This document shows, piece by piece, positions 1 to 7,187 of a stretch of 64,000 nucleotides of DNA; position 1 is the first letter of the stretch, and the number at the start of each line of letters is the position of its first letter. The notes beneath the pieces are model-generated. The model saw nothing but the letters and a program-made list of their open reading frames with translations, did not search any database and had not been told where the DNA came from. The position numbers and the translations under genes are program-made. Source of the DNA: Halopseudomonas maritima (GTDB lineage: Bacteria; Pseudomonadota; Gammaproteobacteria; Pseudomonadales; Pseudomonadaceae); NCBI RefSeq assembly GCF_021545785.1, contig NZ_CP079801.1, forward strand, positions 1,736,001-1,800,000, in the 5' to 3' direction.

Positions 1-999
1 CCGCTGAAGGTCGGTTTTGTCTACGTTGGCCCCATCGGGGACCACGGCTGGAGCTACCAGCACGACCAGGGCCGCAAGGAGCTGGAAGCCCACTTTGGTG
101 ACAAGGTGCAGACCACCTACGTGGAAAACGTCAACGAAGGCGCCGACGCCGAGCGCACCATCCGCCGTCTGGCCCAGGCCGGCAACGACGTGATCTTCAC
201 CACCTCTTTCGGCTTCATGAACGCCACCGAGCGCGTTGCCGCCGACTACCCGGACAAGACCTTCCTGCACGCCACCGGCTACAAGCAGGCCGAGAACCTG
301 GGCACCTACCTGTCGGTGACCTACGAAGGTCGCTACGTCACCGGCACTGCGGCCGGTCTGGTCACCGAGAGCAACGTGCTGGGCTATATCGCCTCGTTCC
401 CGATTCCGGAAGTGATCCGCGACATCAACGCCACCTATCTGGGCGCCAAGGCCGTCAACCCGGATATCGAGCTGAAAGTCGTGTGGGTCAACACCTGGTT
501 TGACCCGGCCAAGGAAGCTGACGCCGCCAACACCCTGATGGATCAGGGCGCCGACGTGATCATCCAGCACACCGACAGCCCGGCGCCGCTGCTGGCAGCG
601 CAAAAGCGTGGCGCCTGGGGTGTAGGTCAAGCGTCTGACATGAGCCACTTTGCCCCTGAAGCGCACCTGCTGTCAGTGGTCAACCACTGGGGTCCGTACT
701 ACATCAATACCGTTCAGGCGGTGATGGACGGCAACTGGGAGTCGACTGACTACTGGGGCGGCATCAGCGACGACGTTATCCAGATCAAGGAAATCAACGC
801 CAAGCTGACCGACGAGCAGCGCGCCAAGGTTGAGGGCGTTATCGCGGCCATCAACAGCGGCGAGTTCCACCCCTTCACTGGCCCGATCAACGACCAGAGC
901 GGCGCAGAGCGCGTGGCCGCAGGCGCCAGCATGACCCGCGAAGAGCTGGCCACCATGGACTGGTACGTCGAAGGCATGACCGCCACCATCCCCAAGTAA
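1..999 (+). CDS. BMP-family ABC transporter substrate-binding protein, 5' end outside window
   Basis: The reading frame is open from base 1 (it begins Pro-Leu-Lys-Val-Gly-Phe-Val-Tyr), so the start codon and signal peptide lie upstream. Features of the BMP/PnrA periplasmic-binding family are visible: the N-terminal strand followed by GPIGDHGW, a strand ending in TTSFGF near base 210, and a C-terminal YVEGMTATIPK. Family members bind nucleosides or related ligands and feed an ABC importer, usually encoded beside them; the permease and ATPase genes are not here and may lie to the left. It ends at a strong hairpin. The family assignment is firm; the ligand is inferred from the family only. Confidence 0.88.
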   Translation, partial: PLKVGFVYVGPIGDHGWSYQHDQGRKELEAHFGDKVQTTYVENVNEGADAERTIRRLAQAGNDVIFTTSFGFMNATERVAADYPDKTFLHATGYKQAENLGTYLSVTYEGRYVTGTAAGLVTESNVLGYIASFPIPEVIRDINATYLGAKAVNPDIELKVVWVNTWFDPAKEADAANTLMDQGADVIIQHTDSPAPLLAAQKRGAWGVGQASDMSHFAPEAHLLSVVNHWGPYYINTVQAVMDGNWESTDYWGGISDDVIQIKEINAKLTDEQRAKVEGVIAAINSGEFHPFTGPINDQSGAERVAAGASMTREELATMDWYVEGMTATIPK

Positions 1000-1043
1000 C
1001 GACCAGCCGTAGACCTGCCCATCACAGGTCAGCGGCCCGCTAC

Positions 1044-1082
1044 AAAAACGCCCCCGTCAGCAACGCTGGCGGGGGCGTTTTT
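1044..1082. terminator. Bidirectional intrinsic terminator
   Basis: A 17-bp inverted repeat (1044-1060 against 1066-1082, one G-T pair, 5-base loop) carries an A run on the left and a T run on the right. It sits between two convergent genes, so it can stop transcription from both sides. Confidence 0.93.
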
Positions 1083-1097
1083 TGTGGGCAGAGCCGA

Positions 1098-1853
1098 TCA
1101 GAGCAGCGCTTTGCCCAGCAACAGCACCCCGGTCACCGCCAACAGGCTGTACACCACCTGACGAAAGCGCTGCTCGTTCAGGCGGTGATGCAGCACCTCG
1201 CCCAGCACCACACCAATCACCAGCAGCGGTAGGTAGCTGGCGATGCGTGGCAGGTTGGGTAGCAGGCTGCCGTCGAGCAGAAACAGCACCGTCATGCTGC
1301 TGTTGAGGGCAAACCAGACGCTGATCAGCGTGGCGCGCAGCTGGCTCTTGTCCAACCGGGTGCCGGCCAGCGCATACACCAGCAACGGGCCGCCGGAGGC
1401 AAACAGGCCGTGGGTCAGGCCGGCGCCCAAGGTCAGGCTGCGGCTCAGCCAGCTCGGGTGCGGCGGGCTGATATGGCCGCGCACCATGCGCAGCAGCTCG
1501 CGCCCGGCAAACCACAGCACCAGCAGGCCAAACAGCGCCTTGAGCAGCTCGCCGCTGAGCCACGGCCGCAGACCATAGCCCAGCAGCATACCGACCAGCA
1601 TCAACGGCAGGATCAGCCGGAGCAACGTGGGCCAGTGAATGTGCTGTCGGTTGCGCCAGGCCAGGTAGCCGCTCATGCAGATGTTGAGCGGCACCAGTAC
1701 CGGCAGCATGGCGGGAATGGGCAATAGCAGCGCACCGAGCGACAGGGCGATGACGATACTGCCGAAGCCGGTGATGGCTTCGATGGTGTAGGCCAGCAGG
1801 ATAAACAGCCCCAGCCAGAGCCAGGGGTTGAGCAACAGGGTGTCGAGGGACAT
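1098..1853 (-). CDS. TauE/SafE-family anion exporter
   Basis: 251 residues, almost entirely hydrophobic, with about eight predicted membrane segments. The N-terminal segment contains AYTIEAITGFGS, typical of TauE/SafE half repeats, and the second half repeats the theme with ASGGPLLVYAL. The family exports sulfite, sulfoacetate or other small organic anions across the inner membrane. The ATG is 14 bases downstream of the preceding SDR gene, so the two are probably cotranscribed. The substrate cannot be read from the sequence. Confidence 0.85.
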   Translation of the reverse strand: MSLDTLLLNPWLWLGLFILLAYTIEAITGFGSIVIALSLGALLLPIPAMLPVLVPLNICMSGYLAWRNRQHIHWPTLLRLILPLMLVGMLLGYGLRPWLSGELLKALFGLLVLWFAGRELLRMVRGHISPPHPSWLSRSLTLGAGLTHGLFASGGPLLVYALAGTRLDKSQLRATLISVWFALNSSMTVLFLLDGSLLPNLPRIASYLPLLVIGVVLGEVLHHRLNEQRFRQVVYSLLAVTGVLLLGKALL

Positions 1854-1867
1854 TGGGTCTTCTTGTG

Positions 1868-2653
1868 TTAGCCGAGTTCACCAGCAAAGCGCTTGCGCAC
1901 CTGCCGCAGGTAGAGCGCCGGGGCAAAGCGCCAGAGCAGACTGCCAAAGCGCGAGACCGGCTCTGGCAGCAGCCAACGGTGCCGTTTTGTCAGCGCCTGG
2001 TCAATCAGGCCGACCATCCACTCCGGGGTGCGCATGCCGCCGACCATCGAGCGTGCATGGCTCGCCGGCTTGCCGTCCTTGCCAAGGGCGTTGTGCTCAA
2101 TCGGGGTATCGAGAAAGCTGGGGTAGACCATCAGCACGTGAATGTTGTCGCGTTCCAGCTCCAGCCGCAGCACCTCGAAGAACTGGGTCAGCGCACCTTT
2201 GGCCGCGCAGTAGGCGGCGCGCCCCGGCACCGGCATCCAGCCCGCCATGGAGCCGATGCACAGAATCTCGCCCTGGCTGGCGCGCAGCAGCGGCAGCGCC
2301 GCCATGGTCAACTCCACCGGCCCCTGCCAGTCCACGGCCATGACCTTGCGAAACACCGCCGGGTCAGTCTGATGCGCCGGTGAGCGGTGGGTGATGCCAG
2401 CATTGTTGACCAACCGATCCAAACGGCCGAAATGCGCCAGCGTCGCCGCCAGCAAGCGTTGAATGTCGTCGGCGCTGGTGATATCGGCGGTGATCGCCAG
2501 CACCCGGTCGGGCGCGTTCAGCTCCTGCTCGCGCTGCTGAAGCAGTGCCTGGTTGACGTCGGCCAGCACCAGACTGTGGCCGGCGCTAAACCAGCGCTGA
2601 GCCATGGCCCAGCCAAGGCCCGAGGCGGCGCCGGTGATTAAAATAACCTTCAT
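1868..2653 (-). CDS. SDR-family NAD(P)-dependent oxidoreductase
   Basis: Classical short-chain dehydrogenase, 261 residues. The Rossmann motif TGAASGLG is at the N-terminus, NNAG near residue 85, a catalytic Ser in the strand ILCIGSMAG, and YCAAKGA supplies the Tyr-x3-Lys pair. I chose the ATG at 2653 because AGGA sits seven bases upstream; an in-frame ATG at 2677 would add eight residues and has a poorer ribosome site. It precedes the TauE gene. The substrate is unknown; nearby monooxygenase and SDR genes suggest oxidation of hydrophobic alcohols or ketones. Confidence 0.87.
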   Translation of the reverse strand: MKVILITGAASGLGWAMAQRWFSAGHSLVLADVNQALLQQREQELNAPDRVLAITADITSADDIQRLLAATLAHFGRLDRLVNNAGITHRSPAHQTDPAVFRKVMAVDWQGPVELTMAALPLLRASQGEILCIGSMAGWMPVPGRAAYCAAKGALTQFFEVLRLELERDNIHVLMVYPSFLDTPIEHNALGKDGKPASHARSMVGGMRTPEWMVGLIDQALTKRHRWLLPEPVSRFGSLLWRFAPALYLRQVRKRFAGELG

Positions 2654-2700
2654 TTGAGCGTCCTGTGGGTTGTTCATTTTTGTGCCTGTAGGCAGGAGGC

Positions 2701-2823
2701 CTGAAGCTGGAGGCTGGAAGCTTGAAGCAGCCCGAGCCGTTTAAGAGATTGGAGTCTGGCGCAGCGTCGGATTGGCAAAACGGCCCGATCAGCGCTCGTA
2801 CTACTTCCAGCTTCCAGCTTCAA
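2701..2823. repeat. Inverted heptad-based repeat pair (copy 1)
   Basis: A 20-base arm at 2701-2720 matches the reverse complement of 2804-2823 at 18 of 20 positions. The arms are built from GAAGCTG/GAGGCTG-type heptads. Related heptads continue rightward to about 2866, into the 3' end of the neighbouring gene. The 83-base interior is unique. Similar pairs occur at 56212-56369 and 58063-58212. Confidence 0.8.
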
Positions 2824-2834
2824 ACGTCCAGCCT

Positions 2835-3770
2835 TCAGCCTCTAGCCTTCAGCCCTCTCGCTTCTACAAAAAACTCAAACGTCTGCGCCGACGTCTTCTG
2901 CAACTGATAGCCAAACTCCTCCTTCAACCGCCGGTTGCTGAGTACCGGGCGGTAGCGCAGGAAGTTGATTTGCTCGGGGCCGGTGGGTTTGCCGAGCCAT
3001 TTGGCGATTTGCAGCGCGCTTTTCAGCAGCCAGGGTGAAACGGTCAGCAGTGGCTTGTTCAGCCGCTGGGCGATCTCGGGCATGGTCAGCGCGCCGTCGC
3101 CGGCCATGTTGAAGATGCCCTGTTTGTCTTCGCGGATACCCATTTCCATCGCGGCCAGTACGTCTTGATCCCAGATGAAGACAAAGGGCGAGTCGCTGCC
3201 CTTGATCGCCAGCACCCGTTTGGACTCGAACAGGTTGGTGATCTGGTTGCGGGTCTCGACGCCGAGCACGGTGCCCGGACGGAAGATCAGCTGCGCCAGC
3301 GCCGGGTGCTCGCGGCGATAGCGCGCCAGCAGCTCCTCGATCTGGCGTTTGTGATCGGAGTAGGCAAACTCGCGGTTGCCGCGGATGGCGTCCTGCTCGT
3401 CGATCCAGGCCGGGTTGTCGGCGTAGTAGCCGTAGGCGGCGCCGGAGCTGGTCACGGTCAGCTGCTGCACGCCCGCCGCAACGCAGGCCTTGAGCACGTT
3501 GTGGGTGCCGTTGACGTCGATATCGAAGTCGCGCTGGCGGTCCTTGGAGGCCTGCAGAATGGACGCCAGGTGCACCACGTGGGTGATCTGCTCACGCTTG
3601 AGCAGCTCGGCCAGCCCGGCGTCACGGATGTCCATGACCTGCAGCGGAAAGTCGACATCGTCGCGGCTGCGGATGTCGGTACCAATGACGTAAAAATCCT
3701 TGGCCAGACGGTTGCCCAGCTGGTGGCCGATATAGCCGGCGGCGCCGGTGATCAGAATGCGTTTGCTCAT
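2835..3770 (-). CDS. NAD-dependent epimerase/dehydratase (extended SDR)
   Basis: 311 residues from the ATG at 3770. GAAGYIG is the nucleotide-binding motif and YSDHK carries the catalytic Tyr and Lys, as in extended SDRs of the epimerase and 3-beta-hydroxysteroid-dehydrogenase groups. The start is two bases after the stop of the symporter gene, so translation is probably coupled; no strong ribosome site is seen. The last residues (about Glu-Ala-Arg-Gly-Leu-Lys-Ala-Arg-Gly) and the stop are encoded by the heptad repeat tract, so the C-terminal tail is repeat-derived. The substrate is unknown. Confidence 0.87.
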   Translation of the reverse strand: MSKRILITGAAGYIGHQLGNRLAKDFYVIGTDIRSRDDVDFPLQVMDIRDAGLAELLKREQITHVVHLASILQASKDRQRDFDIDVNGTHNVLKACVAAGVQQLTVTSSGAAYGYYADNPAWIDEQDAIRGNREFAYSDHKRQIEELLARYRREHPALAQLIFRPGTVLGVETRNQITNLFESKRVLAIKGSDSPFVFIWDQDVLAAMEMGIREDKQGIFNMAGDGALTMPEIAQRLNKPLLTVSPWLLKSALQIAKWLGKPTGPEQINFLRYRPVLSNRRLKEEFGYQLQKTSAQTFEFFVEARGLKARG

Positions 3771-3772
3771 GG

Positions 3773-4720
3773 TTACAGGCTCTGCGATACGCCGCGGCGA
3801 GCGGCTTGTTGTTGTGCGTGGCGGTCGGCCCGACGGCTCTGGCGCGCCCACAGCTGCGACAGGGTCAGCCCGGACACCAGATGCCAGACGCCCCAGAAAG
3901 CGGTAATCAGCATCATGCCGCCGGCGTCGGGGAAGAAGGTGAAGAGAATCACCAGCCCCAGACCGGAGTTTTGAATGCCCACCTCCATGGTCACCGCGCG
4001 GCGGTCGGCTACCGGCAGACGCAACAGCCGGGCCATGCCGTAACCCAGGCTCAGCGCCAGCAGGTTGTGGGCAACCACCAGCCAGAAGAAACTGTGGAAG
4101 CGCTCGATAAACAGGTCAAAGTTCTTGCTGAAGGCAATGGCGACAAAGCCGAGGAACACCAGTAGCGAGATCACCCGTAGCGGCTTTTCACTGCGGGTTA
4201 CCAGCTTGGGCCAGCGCTTGCCGCTGAGCATGCCCAGCACCAACGGCAGCGCCAGCACCAGCAGCACGATGACCAGGATGCCGGTCGGGTCGAGACTGAT
4301 CTGCGTCAGATACTCGCGGGTGTGCGGGTTGAGCCAGCCATACAGGGCGAAGTTGAACGGCGTCAGCACCGTGGCGGCAAGACTGGAAACCGCCGTCATG
4401 CTGACCGAAACGGCGACATTGCCGCGGCCCAGCCAGGTCATGACGTTGGAAAAACTGCCACCCGGGCAAGACGCGACCAGGATCATGCCCAGCGCCAGCT
4501 CGGGGTCGATATTCAGCAGCCAGGTGAACAGGCAAGTAGCCGCCGGCAGCAGCAGAAACTGCGCCAGCAGACCGGCCACCGGCGCCACCGGTGCCTTGAT
4601 GATGCGTTTGAAGTCATCCAGCGTCAGGCTCAGCGCCACGCCAAACATCATGGCCGCCATGATCAGGTTGAGGGTGATCAGGCTGGCCGGATCAAACTGC
4701 ATCGGCAGCGCGCCGCTCAT
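3773..4720 (-). CDS. Bile acid:sodium symporter family protein (BASS/SBF)
   Basis: 315 residues with about nine to ten hydrophobic segments. The segment LVASCPGGSFSNVMTWLG carries the conserved Cys-Pro-Gly-Gly and Asn residues of the SBF family near the sodium sites. Bacterial members import diverse organic anions with sodium, not only bile acids. The gene overlaps the upstream monooxygenase gene by ATGA at 4717-4720 and lies directly before an SDR gene, so a permease, monooxygenase and dehydrogenase are made together. Confidence 0.86.
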   Translation of the reverse strand: MSGALPMQFDPASLITLNLIMAAMMFGVALSLTLDDFKRIIKAPVAPVAGLLAQFLLLPAATCLFTWLLNIDPELALGMILVASCPGGSFSNVMTWLGRGNVAVSVSMTAVSSLAATVLTPFNFALYGWLNPHTREYLTQISLDPTGILVIVLLVLALPLVLGMLSGKRWPKLVTRSEKPLRVISLLVFLGFVAIAFSKNFDLFIERFHSFFWLVVAHNLLALSLGYGMARLLRLPVADRRAVTMEVGIQNSGLGLVILFTFFPDAGGMMLITAFWGVWHLVSGLTLSQLWARQSRRADRHAQQQAARRGVSQSL

Positions 4721-6051
4721 GTTGCCGGCACCGTCTGCGGTGCGGCCTGGTCAAGGCCGGCTTCCAGCTCGGCGATGTGCTGGTGCAGCGCTTGCAGATA
4801 GGCGTCCTTGTTGACGTAGTAGGCCATGCGCGCCAGCTTGATGTAGTCGTAACCGCCATCGAGGTTGCTGCTCGCCTGCTGGCGTTTGGTCGCGGCAAAG
4901 CTGGCCGCCTGCGCACTGCCCTGGCGGTGCTGCTGGATATACAGCGCCGTCAGCCTGGCCTGCAGGTTGCGGCCTTCCCAGCCAAGGCCGGCCGCCTCGA
5001 TCATGCCCATCATGAACAGGTTGTCGTACTCGGGGTGGAACACGTTCAGATACAGCTGCGGGGCATCCACACCCGTGGGCCAGTTCAGGTGCTCGCGCTG
5101 GATGAACGGGTAGTCCAGCTGGTATCCGGTGGCCAGCAGGATCAGGTCGTACTCGGCGCTCTGGCCGTCGACAAAATCGACCCGCGTTCCGTCCATGCCT
5201 CGAATGTCACGGCGCGCCTGGATGTCGCCGTGGCCCAGGTGGTGCAGGATCAGCGAGTTAACCACCGGGTGCGACTCGTACATGCGGTAGTCCGGGTCAG
5301 GGAGCCCGTAGTCCGACGGCTTGCCCATGATGAAGCGGATCAGCGCGGCATCCACCTTCTGCTTGAGCGGCCTTGGCAGCTTGAGCTTGCGGGCCGCGCC
5401 CAGGGTATCGGTGGGCTTGCCCTTGATGAATTTGGGCAGAAAGTAATAGCCACGACGCAGGCTCATGTCGACCGATTTGGCGTAGTGCACCGCGTCTACC
5501 GCGATGTCCGCGCCGGAGTTGCCGCAGCCGACCACCAACACCCGCTTTCCCTTGAATACCTCCGGGCTGCGGTACTCGGACGAATGCATGATCTGGCCAT
5601 CAAAGCGGCCCGGCAGGCTCGGCCGGTTGGGCGTGTGCAAGGTGCCGTTAGCAATCAGCAGCCCGTCAAAGCGGCGGTTTTGCTGTTGCCCGTCGCGCTC
5701 GGTCACTATGGCCCAGCCCGCGTCCTCTTGCGTCACACTGAGCACCCGGGTATTGAACTCGTAGTGCTGGTACAGGCCGAACTGGCGCGCATAGTTCTGA
5801 AAATAGCGGCGCATTTCACTGTGATGCGGATAAGGCGCCACCGCGTCGTCCATCGGAAACTCGGCAAACTCGGTCATGCGCTTGGAGGAGATCAGGTGCG
5901 CGCTGTCGTACATGGTGCTGTGCGGGTTATCGATGTCCCACAGCCCACCGACGTCGCTGTGCAGCTCAAGGCCGATAAAGGGGATGTCCAGCTTCTGCAG
6001 GTTGCGTGCAGTGGCCAGGCCCATAGGGCCGGCGCCGATGACAGCGTACAT
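4717..6051 (-). CDS. Flavin-containing monooxygenase (class B type)
   Basis: 444 residues. An FAD-binding GAGPMG motif opens the protein, the second dinucleotide motif VVGCGNSGAD is near residue 185, and FDGQIMHSSEYR fits the FMO/Baeyer-Villiger fingerprint FxGxxxHxxxY. Enzymes of this group use NADPH and oxygen to oxidise ketones, amines, sulfides or long-chain compounds. The ATG at 6051 is preceded by GAGGT six bases upstream; an in-frame ATG nine codons earlier is less well placed. It heads the operon with the symporter and the epimerase-like gene and faces a divergent AraC gene that may control it. Confidence 0.87.
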   Translation of the reverse strand: MYAVIGAGPMGLATARNLQKLDIPFIGLELHSDVGGLWDIDNPHSTMYDSAHLISSKRMTEFAEFPMDDAVAPYPHHSEMRRYFQNYARQFGLYQHYEFNTRVLSVTQEDAGWAIVTERDGQQQNRRFDGLLIANGTLHTPNRPSLPGRFDGQIMHSSEYRSPEVFKGKRVLVVGCGNSGADIAVDAVHYAKSVDMSLRRGYYFLPKFIKGKPTDTLGAARKLKLPRPLKQKVDAALIRFIMGKPSDYGLPDPDYRMYESHPVVNSLILHHLGHGDIQARRDIRGMDGTRVDFVDGQSAEYDLILLATGYQLDYPFIQREHLNWPTGVDAPQLYLNVFHPEYDNLFMMGMIEAAGLGWEGRNLQARLTALYIQQHRQGSAQAASFAATKRQQASSNLDGGYDYIKLARMAYYVNKDAYLQALHQHIAELEAGLDQAAPQTVPAT

Positions 6052-6200
6052 GGGGTTACCTCGTCTTGTTCTTGTCATTGTTATGCGCCCGGCTCGTCAT
6101 GCGTTACAGAAGCACGACGGCAAGGTTATGATCACGAGTCTAGCCAAACGCCCCCCGGCGGTATCGAACAAAACGGGACAGGAAACCGGCAATTCAAGCC

Positions 6201-7187
6201 ATGTCGAGCGTCGATCACAGTGTTACTCCGCTCTATGCCCAGGCGCTGCTGCAGTCCGCGCAGCGTCTGGGTATTGCCCTGCCCGCCGAGCTGGTAACGC
6301 GGCTGCAGGGCAGCGAGCGGATTCCGCTGGCGCTGCAGGACGAGCTGTGGGACAGCTATTGTCGCCTCAGCGGTGACCCGCTGGCCGGCCTGCGGCTGGG
6401 GCTTGAGGTGCAGGTGGGCCACCTGGACAGCGCCGGCATGCTGCTGGTCACCTGCGACACCCTGGGCGAAGCCCTGGCAGAACAGGTGGAATACGCGCCG
6501 GTGATTGGCGGCGGCGGTGACTTTGAGCTGCTGCATCAGGGTGATGAGGTGGCGCTGGACTATCGCCCGCAGCTCAACGTGCGGCAGGCCGAGCGAGTGG
6601 AAGCAGTGCTCTCAGGCCAGCTGAATCTGACCCGCTGGGCCACCGGTGGCCAATTCCGCGCCAGCGGCGTCTGGCTGGCGCATCCTCCGCTGGCACCGCT
6701 GGCCGAGTACCAGGCGCTGATCGACTGCCCGTTGCATTTCGAGGCGGGCTGCAACCGCATCACCTTCAGCGCCGATCAGCTGGCGCTGCCACAGATTCAG
6801 GCCAACAGCGCGCTGCGCGATCATTTGCGTCAGCTGGCCGATCAGACCCTGGCCAGCCTCGGTCAGCACAGCCTGGCCGCCGAGGTGCAGGCGCAGGTGC
6901 GCAACCAGCCGCGCTGGGGCAAGGAGCGCATTGCCGAACAACTGAACCTCAGCGGTCGCCACCTCAATCGCAAACTGAGCGAGGAAGGACTGTCGTTCAA
7001 GATCCTGCGCGAAGCCGTGCTGCAGGATATGGCCTGTCAGGCGCTGCAGCAGGGTCGCCTGAGCGTGGCGCACATTGCCGAGCAGCTCGGCTTCTCTGAC
7101 GAGAATGCCTTTAACCGCGCTTTTCGCCGCTGGCAGGGCGAAACCCCAGCGCGCCACCGGGCGCGCTATCGGGCTCAGACCATGTAG
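6201..7187 (+). CDS. AraC-family transcriptional regulator
   Basis: 328 residues. The N-terminal ~200 residues resemble the arabinose-binding-like domain found in OruR/VirS-type regulators. The C-terminal ~95 residues hold two helix-turn-helix units, ERIAEQLNLSGRHLNRKL and AHIAEQLGFSDENAFNRAF, ending in ARHRARY. It is divergent from the monooxygenase operon across about 150 bases, so regulation of that operon is likely. No clear Shine-Dalgarno precedes the chosen ATG. Its 3' end overlaps the convergent GGDEF-EAL gene by 13 bases. Confidence 0.9.
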   Translation: MSSVDHSVTPLYAQALLQSAQRLGIALPAELVTRLQGSERIPLALQDELWDSYCRLSGDPLAGLRLGLEVQVGHLDSAGMLLVTCDTLGEALAEQVEYAPVIGGGGDFELLHQGDEVALDYRPQLNVRQAERVEAVLSGQLNLTRWATGGQFRASGVWLAHPPLAPLAEYQALIDCPLHFEAGCNRITFSADQLALPQIQANSALRDHLRQLADQTLASLGQHSLAAEVQAQVRNQPRWGKERIAEQLNLSGRHLNRKLSEEGLSFKILREAVLQDMACQALQQGRLSVAHIAEQLGFSDENAFNRAFRRWQGETPARHRARYRAQTM

